64,000 nt of DNA, taken from contig NZ_JZUE01000003.1 in NCBI RefSeq assembly GCF_000969605.1, forward strand, positions 248,001 through 312,000, given 5' to 3'. The position numbers were made by a program, and so were the translations under genes. Shown piece by piece: positions 30,373 to 42,600 of this stretch (its first letter is position 1; every line of letters starts with the position of its first letter). The notes beneath the pieces were generated by a model. It saw only the letters and a list, made by a program, of their open reading frames with translations. It ran no database searches and was not told where the DNA came from. The stretch is from Aquincola tertiaricarbonis. GTDB lineage: Bacteria; Pseudomonadota; Gammaproteobacteria; Burkholderiales; Burkholderiaceae_C.

Positions 30373-31674
30373 ATGGCACATCGCCTGGCGGTGGCCGTCA
30401 GCGGCGGCCGTGATTCCGCGGCCCTGCTGCATGCCACTGTTGCGGCAGCACGGCCACTGGGCATCGAGGTGCATGCCTTCCATGTGCACCACGGCCTGAT
30501 GCCCGAAGCCGACGGTTGGCAGGCGCAGGTGGCCCGCCTGTGCGAGGCCTGCGGTGTGCCCTTGCAACTGCGCCGCCTGAGCTGCCGCCCCGCGCGCGGC
30601 GACAGCATCGAGGCCTGGGCCCGGCGTGAGCGTTATGCGGCCTTGACCGACATGGCGCTGCAGGCCGATGTGCAACTGGTGCTGCTGGCCCATCACCGGC
30701 GTGACCAGGCCGAGACCTTCCTGCTGCAGGCCCTGCGCGGGGCAGGCCCGGCCGGCCTGGCCGCCATGCCTTCCTGCATCGTGCGTGACGGCATCACCTG
30801 GGCCCGGCCCTGGCTGGACCAGCCGCGCGAGGCCATCGACGCCTATGTGGCGCACCACCGCATCGCCGCCGTCGAAGACCCAAGCAACGCGGATTCCCGC
30901 TTTGCCCGCAACCGCTTGCGGCTGCAGGTGATGCCTGGCCTGAGCAGCGCGTTCGCCGACGCGGAAAGTGCGCTCGCCGCTTCCGCGCGCCGCATGGCCG
31001 AGGCCGATGAGGCCCTGCGGGACTGGGCCACCCAGGCGCTGGCACGGTGCAGTGCCGGGCACGCCCTGCTGCGTGAGCCCTGGCAGGCCTTGACGCCCGC
31101 GCAGCAGGCCATCGTGCTGCGCCACTGGCTGGCGCTGCAGCTGGGGCAAGGTGCGCCGCAGCGCCTGCTCGACCGCCTGCTGAAGGAGTGGCCCGATGCC
31201 GTGTCCGCCTCGTGGCCCGCGGGGCCCGGCCGCATGCTGCGCCACTACCGCGGCCGCCTTGTGATGCAGGCCGTGCCGGGCGAGCAGGCGGCCGGCTGGC
31301 CCGCGGCCTTGGCTTTGCAGATCGATGCGCCGGGCGACGTCGCGGTGCCGGCATGGCAGGGCGTGTTGCGGGTGAAGCTTTCGGACAGCGGCGTGCCGCT
31401 GGCGTGGCTGCTCGCGTGCGAATTGCGACCCCGGTGCGGTGGTGAGCAGTTCCAGTCCGCGGCCAACCGCCCGCCGCGCAGCCTCAAGAAGATGTTCCAG
31501 CAGCAAGCGGTGCCGGCATGGGCGCGCGGGGCGCCGCTGCTCTGGAGCGCGCACGGCCTGATGTTCGTGCCGGGACTCGGCCTGGATGCACGCAGTGTGA
31601 ACCCCGCGGAGGCCGGACCGCGGGTGACCCTGGAGTGGCTGCCTCTTGCCGCAGATTCTGCAAACGACGGGTGA
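30373..31674 (+). CDS. tilS: tRNA(Ile)-lysidine synthase
   Basis: The 433-residue enzyme changes the wobble cytidine of tRNA-Ile(CAU) to lysidine. The PP-loop SGGRDSAALLH lies at residues 10-20, followed by HVHHGLMPEAD, LLAHHRRDQAETFLLQALRGAG and EDPSNADSRFARNRLR, all diagnostic. The C-terminal TilS domain is present. A GTG one codon upstream is an alternative start. It lies 21 bp after accA. Confidence 0.95.
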   Translation: MAHRLAVAVSGGRDSAALLHATVAAARPLGIEVHAFHVHHGLMPEADGWQAQVARLCEACGVPLQLRRLSCRPARGDSIEAWARRERYAALTDMALQADVQLVLLAHHRRDQAETFLLQALRGAGPAGLAAMPSCIVRDGITWARPWLDQPREAIDAYVAHHRIAAVEDPSNADSRFARNRLRLQVMPGLSSAFADAESALAASARRMAEADEALRDWATQALARCSAGHALLREPWQALTPAQQAIVLRHWLALQLGQGAPQRLLDRLLKEWPDAVSASWPAGPGRMLRHYRGRLVMQAVPGEQAAGWPAALALQIDAPGDVAVPAWQGVLRVKLSDSGVPLAWLLACELRPRCGGEQFQSAANRPPRSLKKMFQQQAVPAWARGAPLLWSAHGLMFVPGLGLDARSVNPAEAGPRVTLEWLPLAADSANDG

Positions 31675-31689
31675 GCGGCCGACGGTCGC

Positions 31690-31695
31690 TAGAAT
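31690..31695 (+). promoter_or_regulatory. TAGAAT (-10-like) upstream of lysC
   Basis: CTAGAATCGCGGG matches the motif found upstream of icd, tRNA-Ser and parE. It lies just after the tilS stop and 77 bp before lysC. No consensus -35 is present at the right distance. Confidence 0.45.
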
Positions 31696-31772
31696 CGCGG
31701 GCTTCCCCGGACTCGCCCGGGCCGATTTTTTCAAGCAGAACGTGCGGGCCGCGGCGCTCGCCGTCACCCCTC

Positions 31773-33047
31773 ATGGCACTGATCGTTCACAAGTACGGCG
31801 GCACGTCGATGGGCTCCACGGAGCGCATCCGCAATGTCGCCAAGCGCGTCGCCAAGTGGGCCCGCGCCGGGCACCAGATGGTGGTGGTTCCTTCGGCAAT
31901 GAGCGGCGAGACCAATCGCCTGCTCGGGCTGGCCAAGGAACTGCAGCCTGAACGCATCACCGGCAGCGTGATGCGCGAACTGGACATGATCGCCTCCACC
32001 GGCGAGCAGGTCTCGGTGGGCCTGCTGTCCATTGCGCTGCAGGCTGAAGGCCTCGAATGCGTGAGCTACGCCGGCTGGCAGGTGCCCATCCAGACCGATT
32101 CGTCCTTCACCAAGGCCCGCATCCAGGCCATCGACGACGCCCGCGTGCGCGCCGACCTGGCCGCTGGCAAGGTGGTGGTGATCACCGGGTTCCAGGGCGT
32201 GGACCCGGAGGGCCACATCACCACGCTGGGCCGCGGCGGCAGCGACACCTCGGCCGTGGCCGTGGCGGCCGCGATGAAGGCCGCGGAGTGCCTGATCTAC
32301 ACCGACGTGGACGGCGTCTACACCACCGACCCGCGCATCGTTCCCGAGGCGCGCCGGCTGCACACCATCAGCTTCGAAGAGATGCTGGAGATGGCCAGCC
32401 TGGGCAGCAAGGTGCTGCAGATCCGCTCGGTGGAATTCGCCGGCAAGTACCGGGTGCCGCTGCGTGTGCTGTCGAGCTTCACGCCCTGGGACATCGACAT
32501 CGACGAGGAAGCCAAGTCGGGCACCCTGATCACCTTCGAGGAAGACGAAAACATGGAACAAGCCGTTGTCTCGGGCATCGCGTTCAATCGCGACGAAGCC
32601 AAGATCACCGTGATGGGCGTGCCCGACAAGCCGGGCCTGGCCTACCAGATCCTCGGTGCCGTGGCCGATGCCAACATCGACGTGGACGTGATCATCCAGA
32701 ACGTGTCGCACGACGGCAAGACGGACTTCTCGTTCACCGTGCAGGGCGTGGACTACAGCCGCGCGCTGGACCTGCTGAAGTCGAAGGTGGTGCCGGCCAC
32801 GGGCGCGGCCGAGGTGGTGGGCGACCCGAAGATCTGCAAGGTGAGCATCGTGGGCATCGGCATGAAGAGCCACGTGGGCATTGCGGCCAAGATGTTCCGC
32901 ACGCTGAGCGAAGAGGGCATCAACATCCAGATGATCAGCACCAGCGAGATCAAGACCAGCGTCGTCATCGACGAGAAGTACATGGAGCTGGCTGTGCGTG
33001 CACTGCACAAAGCTTTCGATCTCGAGCAGGAAATCGCCTCGGCATAG
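31773..33047 (+). CDS. lysC: Aspartate kinase
   Basis: The 424-residue enzyme phosphorylates aspartate, the entry to lysine, threonine and methionine synthesis; dapA of the same pathway lies at 36345. The kinase domain shows VHKYGGTSMGS, GEQVSVGLLS and GRGGSDTSAVA. Two C-terminal ACT domains (VMGVPDKPGLAYQILGAVAD and VSIVGIGMKSHVGIAAKMF) indicate feedback control by lysine and/or threonine. A possible internal start near residue 262 (MEQAVVSGIAF) could produce the beta subunit seen in some families. tRNA-Ser begins 26 bp later. Confidence 0.96.
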   Translation: MALIVHKYGGTSMGSTERIRNVAKRVAKWARAGHQMVVVPSAMSGETNRLLGLAKELQPERITGSVMRELDMIASTGEQVSVGLLSIALQAEGLECVSYAGWQVPIQTDSSFTKARIQAIDDARVRADLAAGKVVVITGFQGVDPEGHITTLGRGGSDTSAVAVAAAMKAAECLIYTDVDGVYTTDPRIVPEARRLHTISFEEMLEMASLGSKVLQIRSVEFAGKYRVPLRVLSSFTPWDIDIDEEAKSGTLITFEEDENMEQAVVSGIAFNRDEAKITVMGVPDKPGLAYQILGAVADANIDVDVIIQNVSHDGKTDFSFTVQGVDYSRALDLLKSKVVPATGAAEVVGDPKICKVSIVGIGMKSHVGIAAKMFRTLSEEGINIQMISTSEIKTSVVIDEKYMELAVRALHKAFDLEQEIASA

Positions 33048-33049
33048 GC

Positions 33050-33055
33050 TAGAAT
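33050..33055 (+). promoter_or_regulatory. TAGAAT (-10-like) upstream of tRNA-Ser
   Basis: GCTAGAATCCCGC starts 24 bp before the mature tRNA 5' end, a normal distance for a tRNA promoter. It overlaps the end of lysC by less than one codon. No consensus -35 is evident. Confidence 0.45.
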
Positions 33056-33073
33056 CCCGCTTCTTCGAATGTT

Positions 33074-33164
33074 GGAGTCGTGACCGAGTGGCCGAAGGTG
33101 CTCCCCTGCTAAGGGAGTATGTGCCAAAAGCGCATCGAGGGTTCGAATCCCTCCGACTCCGCCA
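33074..33164 (+). tRNA. tRNA-Ser (anticodon GCT)
   Basis: The 91-nt tRNA has acceptor stem GGAGTCG/CGACTCC, D-arm, anticodon stem-loop CTCCC-CTGCTAA-GGGAG with anticodon GCT, a long class II variable arm, T-arm GAGGG-TTCGAAT-CCCTC, discriminator G and encoded CCA. The long variable arm and anticodon identify serine (AGC/AGU codons). Confidence 0.97.
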
Positions 33165-33202
33165 ACGCAGGCGATGACAACGCAAGTTGAATTCGCCGCA
33201 AG

Positions 33203-33225
33203 AAAGCCCCGCCAGTCGGGGCTTT
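33203..33225. terminator. Terminator after tRNA-Ser
   Basis: AAAGCCCCG and CGGGGCTTT form a 9-bp stem with a 5-nt loop, followed by TTTT. It can also act on the convergent DUF4394 gene ending at 33253. Confidence 0.85.
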
Positions 33226-33252
33226 TTTGCGTCTGGCCGCAAGGGCCTGAGC

Positions 33253-34143
33253 TCATGGCTCGATGGCGATGCCCACCAGATTTTCGCCGCCCTGCACGGT
33301 GCCAATGCGGCTGGCCGCGCCCGTCTTCAGATCCACGCGATACAGCACCGTGGCGGCATGGCCAGGCGCCTGGATGGCTGCATAGGCGGCGTTGTTCAGG
33401 TCGCTGATGTCGAAGTGCACCTGCGCGATCGGGCCGGCGTTGAGCGGCCCGACGGTGAACAGTCTGCCCGTGTTGGGCGAGACCACCGGCTGCGTGCCTT
33501 CCAGGCTGCCCTGGCGCACCAACGTGCCGGCCACCGCATCGATGGCGTAGTTGGTGGTGATCTTCTCGTTGTCCTTGTTGTAGGTGTAGCCGGCGGCCTG
33601 CACGCCGGGCTGGCGACCGGCGTTCACGTCGCTGGCGTCATAGGCCAGCGGGCCATCGAGCTGCAGGCCCGGGGTGTTGGCATCGGCATCCACCACGGCG
33701 CCGGTGTCGGGATGCAGGCGCAGGTTCAGGCCGCTGTCGCTCACCACCCGCAGGCGGTCGACGGTGGGATTGAAGTCCACGCCGAAGTGCCGGCCGGCCA
33801 ACGGCACGGCCAACGGGCCGCCGACCGGCGTGGCCGCCGCCGTCGTGGTGTCGATGCGGTAGAGCCGACCGCTGCTGCCCAGTGCGAACAACTGGCCACG
33901 GGCCACGCGGAAGTCGATGCCCAGGAGCTGTTCCTCGGGCGCCAGTCCGGTGAGGGCCTGGTTGCTCAGCAGCTTTTGCGGCTGGCCGCCATTGAAGCTG
34001 ACCAGCCGCTTGCCGGCGGTGACGGCGAAAAGAGTTTCCTTGGCAGGCGGGCCGAGCGGCTCCGCCACGGGCGGCGCGGCGCAGGCGGCCAAGAGCAGCA
34101 CTAAGGCGAGGGCAGGCAGGGCGGTTCGGTACTGCGGGGTCAT
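33253..34143 (-). CDS. DUF4394 domain lipoprotein
   Basis: The 296-residue protein has a lipobox (VLLLAAC) with the lipidated cysteine near residue 21. A beta-propeller-like DUF4394 domain follows, with repeated short motifs such as LFAVTAGKRLVSFNGG, LLGIDFRVARGQLFALGS, FGVDFNPTVDRLRVVSD and NLVGIAIEP. It is probably anchored in the outer or inner membrane facing the periplasm. The family has no assigned function. The start at 34143 is chosen over one eight codons upstream, to fit the signal sequence. Confidence 0.85.
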   Translation of the reverse strand: MTPQYRTALPALALVLLLAACAAPPVAEPLGPPAKETLFAVTAGKRLVSFNGGQPQKLLSNQALTGLAPEEQLLGIDFRVARGQLFALGSSGRLYRIDTTTAAATPVGGPLAVPLAGRHFGVDFNPTVDRLRVVSDSGLNLRLHPDTGAVVDADANTPGLQLDGPLAYDASDVNAGRQPGVQAAGYTYNKDNEKITTNYAIDAVAGTLVRQGSLEGTQPVVSPNTGRLFTVGPLNAGPIAQVHFDISDLNNAAYAAIQAPGHAATVLYRVDLKTGAASRIGTVQGGENLVGIAIEP

Positions 34144-34263
34144 GGCAGAAGCGTAGGTTGAACACAACCTAGCGAGTCTGCCGCCCCGGTGCCAGCCCCA
34201 TCGCCGAAGCTGGCCGAGTTAAGCCGCCCATCTCGTGCCGCATGCGGCTGCGGCTTCAGCCGT

Positions 34264-35055
34264 TCAGGCGACGTCCAGCCAGGGGCTGCCTTGCAGCGCG
34301 TCGGCCACCACGATCTCGGTGGCGGCGCAGCCCAGCGTCGCGCTGAGTGCGGCCGCGGCCAGCTCGGGCGTGTTGTTCTTCTGGCTCAGGTGGGCTGCCA
34401 CCACATGGCGCAGGCCGGCATGCTTGCAGGCCTCCAGGATGGCCGCGGACTGGGTGTTGGCCAGGTGGCCGCGCACGCCGCCCACGCGGCGCTTGAGGAA
34501 CCACGGGTAGGGGCCGTCGGCCAGCATTTGTGCATCGTGGTTGCACTCGAGCAGCAGCGCATGGCAATCGTTCAGATGGCCAAGCACGCTGTCGGTGGGC
34601 TCGCCGATGTCGGTGAGCACGCCCAGCCGGGCCACGCCGTCGGTGCAGCGCAGCTGCAGCGGTTCGGCCGCGTCGTGCGGCACGCCGAAGGGCGTGATCT
34701 GCAAGCCGCCGAAGTGGATGGGCACGCCTTCCAGCGCGATATGCCGCACGGTGACGGCGCCCACTGGCGCCGGCTTGCGGTCCATGGCCTGCCACGTGCC
34801 CAGGCTGGCCCACACCGGCACGCCATGGCGGCGGGTGAGCTGCAGTGCGCAGCCCACATGGTCGCTGTGTTCATGAGTGATGAACACCGCGTCCAGCATC
34901 GAAGGCGTGAGGCCCGCCGGGGCCAGGCGCCGCGTGAGTTCGCGCAAGGAGAAGCCGCAATCCACCAGCAGCCGCGTGGTGCGGCCATTGCGGGTGGACT
35001 CGATCAACGTGCCGTTGCCGGTGCTGCCGCTGCCCAGGCTGCGAAATCTCAGCAT
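34264..35055 (-). CDS. MBL-fold metallo-hydrolase, YycJ/WalJ-like
   Basis: The 263-residue protein begins MLRFRSLGSGSTGNGTLIES and has the metal motif H61-E-H63-S-D65-H66, followed by GVPHDAAEPLQL, LTDIGEPTD and AAHLSQKNN. This is the group of predicted exonucleases around YycJ. The metal site is complete, unlike the MBL protein at 19386. It lies 25 bp after bamC and is probably in the dapA-bamC operon. Confidence 0.88.
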   Translation of the reverse strand: MLRFRSLGSGSTGNGTLIESTRNGRTTRLLVDCGFSLRELTRRLAPAGLTPSMLDAVFITHEHSDHVGCALQLTRRHGVPVWASLGTWQAMDRKPAPVGAVTVRHIALEGVPIHFGGLQITPFGVPHDAAEPLQLRCTDGVARLGVLTDIGEPTDSVLGHLNDCHALLLECNHDAQMLADGPYPWFLKRRVGGVRGHLANTQSAAILEACKHAGLRHVVAAHLSQKNNTPELAAAALSATLGCAATEIVVADALQGSPWLDVA

Positions 35056-35080
35056 GTGTGCTGCGGCCGCCCTGCGTGGC

Positions 35081-36268
35081 CTACTTCAGGTCTTCGGCCA
35101 GGATGCGCACGATGCGCTGGCCGATGTCGCCGTTCTCGGGCTGGCCGCTGGAGGTGTACACCGCCGCGGTGGTGCGCTCGCCGGCCGACTTCAGGTTGAT
35201 GCGGTAGCGGCCCGGGCCGGTGAGCGAGTTCTTGCCCTTGTCGTCGCCGAAGCTGAACAGCTTGGAGAAGAAGCCCGGTTCTTCCTTGCCGGCCATCTTC
35301 GGGTCGGCATAACGCACGTAGTAGATGCCGCCGGCGCGGTCGCGGTCTTCCACGGTGAAGCCGCCGCGGTCCAGGGCCAGACCCACGCGGCGCCAGGCGC
35401 GGTCGAAGCCTTCGTCGATCTGCAGCGTGGCGGCGGCCTCGCCCGGGACGATGCGGGCGCGGCTGGGCGCGGGAGCACCCGGCGTGGCCGTGGCGGCGGT
35501 GGTCGTGCCCGGCGCTGCGTTGGCGATGGCCTGGTCGGCGCGGGCCTTGTCGGTGCCCAGCTTCACCATCAGGCGCTGCAGGAATTCGGCTTCCAGCTGC
35601 GGGTCGCTCGGGCGGCCGGTCCAGCTGGTCTGGTCGCGCTCGCGGCTGGTGTACACCTCTTCCATGCCGCGGTGGCTGATGTAGATCTCCGTGCCGCCGG
35701 CCACGCGTTCCACGCGGGTGCGGAACTTGTCGCGCTCGCCGGTGGAATACAGCGAGTCCAGCACGCGGCCCAGCGTGCGGCGGATGATGTCGTCGGCGAT
35801 CTTGGCGCGGTTCTCGGCCCAGTCGGTCTCCATCACGCCGGCCGAGGGAGTGTCGGTGGTGAGCACGAAGCCGCGCTCCTGCCAGAACTGCTGCAGTTGC
35901 GGCCACAGCTGCTCGGGCGTGGCGGGCACGAACAGCCAGCGCTGGTTGCCGTCGCGCAGCACGCGGATGTCGCCCACGGCCTGCGGCGCCACCGTCTGCG
36001 TGGCCTCGGGCGCCACTGCGCCGGGCACGTTGGCATTGGCCTGGTACCCCGCGGCGCTCACGCTGCCGGACGCGGCCTGGTAGCGGCCGTCGCGGGCCAG
36101 CTGCGTCAGGTCGGGTGGCACTTCCAGCGGGGTCTGCGACTGCCTGGACTTGCTGCGGTAGTCGATCTTGTCGCCCGACATCAGGTTCTCGACGCTCGAG
36201 CACCCGGCCAGCGTGGCCACGAGCGCCAGGACGGCCAGCGAAGAAGTAGAACGGTTCAGTTGACGCAT
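35081..36268 (-). CDS. bamC: BamC, lipoprotein of the outer-membrane beta-barrel assembly complex
   Basis: The 395-residue lipoprotein has a signal peptide ending LAGC and the conserved unstructured segment that binds BamD (KIDYRSKSRQSQTPLEVPPDLTQL has its core at residues 35-57). Two helix-grip domains follow, ending VRILAEDLK. It helps assemble outer-membrane proteins. The dapA-bamC order matches E. coli and most proteobacteria. A low-complexity Thr-Ala-Pro linker (GTTTAATATPGAPAPS) separates the helix-grip domains. Confidence 0.93.
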   Translation of the reverse strand: MRQLNRSTSSLAVLALVATLAGCSSVENLMSGDKIDYRSKSRQSQTPLEVPPDLTQLARDGRYQAASGSVSAAGYQANANVPGAVAPEATQTVAPQAVGDIRVLRDGNQRWLFVPATPEQLWPQLQQFWQERGFVLTTDTPSAGVMETDWAENRAKIADDIIRRTLGRVLDSLYSTGERDKFRTRVERVAGGTEIYISHRGMEEVYTSRERDQTSWTGRPSDPQLEAEFLQRLMVKLGTDKARADQAIANAAPGTTTAATATPGAPAPSRARIVPGEAAATLQIDEGFDRAWRRVGLALDRGGFTVEDRDRAGGIYYVRYADPKMAGKEEPGFFSKLFSFGDDKGKNSLTGPGRYRINLKSAGERTTAAVYTSSGQPENGDIGQRIVRILAEDLK

Positions 36269-36344
36269 CGGGTGAGGCCGCCGGCACGCAGGGCGCGGGC
36301 GATAAGTGGTCTGTCGGGAGATGGGGAGAGGGAGCAGCGCGCGC

Positions 36345-37226
36345 CTAAAGCACGCCGCCTTCGCGCAGCGCCTGCTCGACCAGCGGCTGCAGGGCCGGGT
36401 CCAGCGGCGTGAGCGGCAGGCGGATGGCCGGGCCGCAGCGGCCCATGCGCTGCAGCGCCCACTTCACGGGGATGGGGTTCGGCTCGCAGAACAGCTGCTT
36501 GTGCAGCGGCAGCAGCTGCATGTGGATCTGCGTGGCACGGCGGGCGTCGCCGGCCACGGCGGCCATGCACATCTCGTGCATCAGCCGCGGCGCGACGTTG
36601 GCGGTGACGCTCACGTTGCCCTGGCCGCCGAGCAGCATCAGCGCCACGGCGGTGCCGTCGTCGCCCGAATACAGCGAGAAGCCATCGGGCTTCTGCCGCG
36701 CCAGCCAGGCCGCGCGCTCGATGTTGCCGGTGGCTTCCTTCACGCCGACGATGCCGGGCACCTGGGCCAGGCGCAGCGTGGTGTCCACGCTCATGTCCGC
36801 CACGGTGCGGCCGGGCACGTTGTACAGCACCACCGGCAGGTCCACCGCCTCGGCGATGGTGCGGAAGTGGCGGTAGATGCCTTCCTGCGTCGGCTTGTTG
36901 TAGTAGGGCACGACCTGCAGCGAGCAGTCGGCGCCCACCTTCTTCGCGAAGCGGGTGAGCTCGATGGCTTCCTGGGTGGAGTTGGCGCCGGCGCCGGCCA
37001 TGATGGGCACGCGGCCCGCCGCCTGTTCCACCGCCACGCGGATGATCTCGCAGTGCTCCTCGACCGACACGGTGGGCGATTCGCCCGTGGTGCCGACGAC
37101 GCCGATGCAGTCGGTGCCTTCGGCGATGTGCCAGTCGATCAGGGCGCGCAGCGCGGGATAGTCGACGCTGCAGTCTTCCTGCATCGGCGTGATCAGCGCG
37201 ACGATGCTGCCAACAATCGGTTTCAT
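36345..37226 (-). CDS. dapA: 4-hydroxy-tetrahydrodipicolinate synthase
   Basis: The 293-residue TIM-barrel enzyme condenses pyruvate with aspartate semialdehyde in lysine and peptidoglycan synthesis. It shows [14 protein letters not shown], the catalytic tyrosine in [10 protein letters not shown], and the Schiff-base lysine in [12 protein letters not shown]. It heads the dapA-bamC-MBL operon, with 76 bp to bamC. Confidence 0.97.
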   Translation of the reverse strand: MKPIVGSIVALITPMQEDCSVDYPALRALIDWHIAEGTDCIGVVGTTGESPTVSVEEHCEIIRVAVEQAAGRVPIMAGAGANSTQEAIELTRFAKKVGADCSLQVVPYYNKPTQEGIYRHFRTIAEAVDLPVVLYNVPGRTVADMSVDTTLRLAQVPGIVGVKEATGNIERAAWLARQKPDGFSLYSGDDGTAVALMLLGGQGNVSVTANVAPRLMHEMCMAAVAGDARRATQIHMQLLPLHKQLFCEPNPIPVKWALQRMGRCGPAIRLPLTPLDPALQPLVEQALREGGVL

Positions 37227-37281
37227 AGCGGTACCGGCTTCTTCCTAATCGACGGAGTTTAACCGTCGGGGCCGGGGCGCC

Positions 37282-37824
37282 TCACAGGGGATAACGCGCC
37301 GGCGCCGGGGCATCCGGGTCGGGCCGCACGGCCACGATGCGCTGCAGGAAGCGGGCCGGCGCATCGATGAATCCGTCCTCGTACGCCACGGTGCGCAGGC
37401 CGGCGCAGGCCTGCAGCAGTTCGCCCGGGCGCAGCAGGAAATCGGGTCGCGAGGGCTTGCCCACGGTCTCGTTGCCGGCGGTAAATGTTTCGTAAATCAG
37501 CACGCCGCCGGGGGCCAGCGACGCCACCAGCGTGGGCAGCAGCGGCCGCCAGAGGTAATGCGTGACCACCACCGCGTCGAAGCGTTCGCCGGGCAGCGGC
37601 CAGGCCCCGCCCTCAATGTCGGCGACGATCAGGCTGCCCAGCGGCTGCAGCGGCGCCAGCGCATCGGCGTCGCGGTCGATGCCGGTGAGCGCATGGCCGC
37701 GCGCCGCGAGGTAGCGCAGGTGCCGGCCGCTGCCGCAGGCCACGTCGAGCACCGAGCCGCCCGGGCGCACCAGCGGCGCCCAGCGCCGCACCCAGGCCGA
37801 TGGCTCGCCGCTGCCGTGCGGCAT
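37282..37824 (-). CDS. Class I SAM-dependent methyltransferase
   Basis: The 180-residue protein has a Rossmann methyltransferase core: VLDVACGSGRHLRYLAARGH is motif I, GIDRDADAL motif II, and FDAVVVTHYLWRPLLPTLV the post-I/IV region. This resembles the TehB/UbiE-like small-molecule group; the substrate is unknown. The ATG at 37824 overlaps the stop of the 42-codon gene before it by ATGA and is therefore preferred over one five codons upstream. It is the third gene of the MFS operon. Confidence 0.87.
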   Translation of the reverse strand: MPHGSGEPSAWVRRWAPLVRPGGSVLDVACGSGRHLRYLAARGHALTGIDRDADALAPLQPLGSLIVADIEGGAWPLPGERFDAVVVTHYLWRPLLPTLVASLAPGGVLIYETFTAGNETVGKPSRPDFLLRPGELLQACAGLRTVAYEDGFIDAPARFLQRIVAVRPDPDAPAPARYPL

Positions 37825-37948
37825 CAGAAGCAGCTCCACACCTGGTTGGCCAGCTCCACCATCAGGCTGGGCTGCAGGTAGGCCATGAACACCGCGGCCA
37901 GTGCCGCGGCGGCGCCGGCCCAGGCCAGCAGGCGGCGGGTGCGGTGGG

Positions 37949-37952
<4 letters not shown>
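37824..37952 (-). CDS. 42-residue single-span membrane microprotein
   Basis: The ATG overlaps the MFS stop by ATGA, and the stop overlaps the methyltransferase ATG by ATGA, so the frame is fixed on both sides. The protein is MTHRTRRLLAW, a hydrophobic helix of about 18 residues, then a short tail ending QVWSCF. Positive residues at the N-terminus predict the N-terminus in the cytoplasm. No known family is recognised; a stabilising role with the transporter is possible. Confidence 0.7.
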
Positions 37953-41241
<3,289 letters not shown>

Positions 41242-41300
41242 CGTCGCGTTTGAACTGCGCTGCCGGACCGCGCAGGTTCGGCGGCCGGGCAAAGAAAAAA

Positions 41301-41322
41301 GGCCTTGCATCGCTGCAAGGCC
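41301..41322. terminator. Terminator between parE and the tRNA-Asn fragment
   Basis: GGCCTTGCA and TGCAAGGCC form a 9-bp perfect stem with a 4-nt loop. On the minus strand it is followed by six Ts, so it was the terminator of the tRNA-Asn transcript. On the plus strand the tail CTTCTTCTTCT also allows it to end parE. Confidence 0.8.
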
Positions 41323-41337
41323 TTCTTCTTCTGTTCT

Positions 41338-41514
41338 TGGCTCCCCGACCTGGGCTCGAACCAGGGACCTACGGATTAACAGGCCCCGCTTCGAATCTCG
41401 CTGCAGCCCGCATGAATACTCGCTTTCGGGGTCGGCAGTTTCCAATATTCTGAAGTCCGGGGCGCTTCGATTTCCCTGGGACGGCCAGGCCGAAACTACT
41501 GGATATTGGAACGC
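41338..41514. other. Prophage attachment site: 3' fragment of tRNA-Asn(GTT) plus integrase arm region
   Basis: Read on the minus strand, 41382 down to 41338 is the 3' part of tRNA-Asn(GTT): loop CTGTTAA, anticodon 3' strand TCCGT, a normal T-arm CCTGG-TTCGAGC-CCAGG, the acceptor 3' strand TCGGGGA, G and CCA. The 5' strand ACGGA expected next is absent (GGGGC instead), so homology ends at the anticodon loop, a usual crossover point for tyrosine integrases. Inverted repeats TTCCAATAT (41440-41448) and ATATTGGAA (41503-41511) lie between this core and the integrase and may be arm sites. Confidence 0.85.
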
Positions 41515-42600
41515 TTAGAGGCCCACGATCAGCCCGTTCGGCTGGGCCGTTTCGCGCCAGCGCGCCTTGATGTATTTCTCCGTGGTGGCCTTCGTCTTGT
41601 GGCCGCACAGCAGTTGGATCCGCTCGATGGGCTCGCCGCTCAGCCACAGGTCCGTGGCGCCCTTGCCCTTGAGGTCGCGCAGGCCGAAAGACGGCATGTT
41701 GGCCAGGGGGCCGTTCTTCGCGGCGTGCTGCTTGCGCACGCGCTCCTGCGCCTGCTTCAGCATGGCCGACAGGCCGTCGTAGGTGTAGGCGTCGCCGTCG
41801 AGCCGGTGCAGGATCGGCTGGTGCAGCTGCGGCACCGTACCGATCGCGCCCAGCACAAGGTCACCCAGCGCACCGGTGAGGGCGATGTCGATCAGCCGGC
41901 CGGTCTTCGACTGCCGGAAGTGCAGCACCTTGCCGCCGTCCTTCGTGCGCACGTTTGCCGGCGTCCAGGCCAGCACGTCGACCTCGGGCCGCTGCAGCGT
42001 GCGGTAGACCAGCTCCATGGCTAGCCGCACCGCTCGGTTGCCGGCCTCGTAGACGGCCCGGTACTCCTCGTGCGTGACGTAGCGCTCCCGCTCGCTCTCC
42101 GGATTGCGCTGCACGCCGCTGGCGCGCATGCACGGGTTCGGCTGGCCCTTCATGCCGCCGAGGTTGCTGCGGAGCATCCAGCTGATGCACGACGACAGGC
42201 AGGCCCGCTCGCGGTTGGCCCGCACGCCGCGCTTCGCCTTCTCGCCGATCTCCAGGTACTCGCTGACGTGGTGCGGGCCGATCTCCGTCGGCAGCATGGC
42301 GCCGAAGAACACCTTCAGCGGCACGACGTCGGCCTCGTAGTCCTCAAGCGTGCGCTTCGAGCGCTGGCCAGCTGCCACCAACTCGCGGAAGTGGATCAGG
42401 AACTGGTCGAGGAACCAGGTCATGGTCCCGTAGGTGCCGGTCGGGTCGTTGTAGTGCTCGGCGCGCTTCTTGGCCGCGGCCAGGTCCTTGCCCAGGTTCT
42501 CCCACTTGCCGGTGTCGCGGTGCACGTAGTACAGCGACCCCGAGCGCATGTACACGCGCTCGGGCAGGCCCTGGCTATCGTCCTTGCGCCTGCGCCCCAC
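41515..42600 (-). CDS. int: Phage tyrosine integrase
   Basis: The 361-residue recombinase has an N-terminal arm-binding region, a core-binding SAM-like domain (MTWFLDQFLIHFRELVAAGQ) and a catalytic domain. Likely active residues are the arginine in YRTLQRPEVDVLAW, the lysine in RQSKTGRLIDI, the arginine in FGLRDLKGKGATD, the histidine in LLCGHKTKAT and the nucleophile in TTEKYIKARW. The start is GTG at 42600. It lies next to the tRNA-Asn fragment that it presumably uses. Confidence 0.93.
   Translation of the reverse strand: MGRRRKDDSQGLPERVYMRSGSLYYVHRDTGKWENLGKDLAAAKKRAEHYNDPTGTYGTMTWFLDQFLIHFRELVAAGQRSKRTLEDYEADVVPLKVFFGAMLPTEIGPHHVSEYLEIGEKAKRGVRANRERACLSSCISWMLRSNLGGMKGQPNPCMRASGVQRNPESERERYVTHEEYRAVYEAGNRAVRLAMELVYRTLQRPEVDVLAWTPANVRTKDGGKVLHFRQSKTGRLIDIALTGALGDLVLGAIGTVPQLHQPILHRLDGDAYTYDGLSAMLKQAQERVRKQHAAKNGPLANMPSFGLRDLKGKGATDLWLSGEPIERIQLLCGHKTKATTEKYIKARWRETAQPNGLIVGL

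Noticed and set aside
41338-41420. Complete tRNA-Asn gene
   Set aside because: Only the part from the anticodon loop to CCA matches; the 5' anticodon strand, D-arm and acceptor 5' strand are absent.
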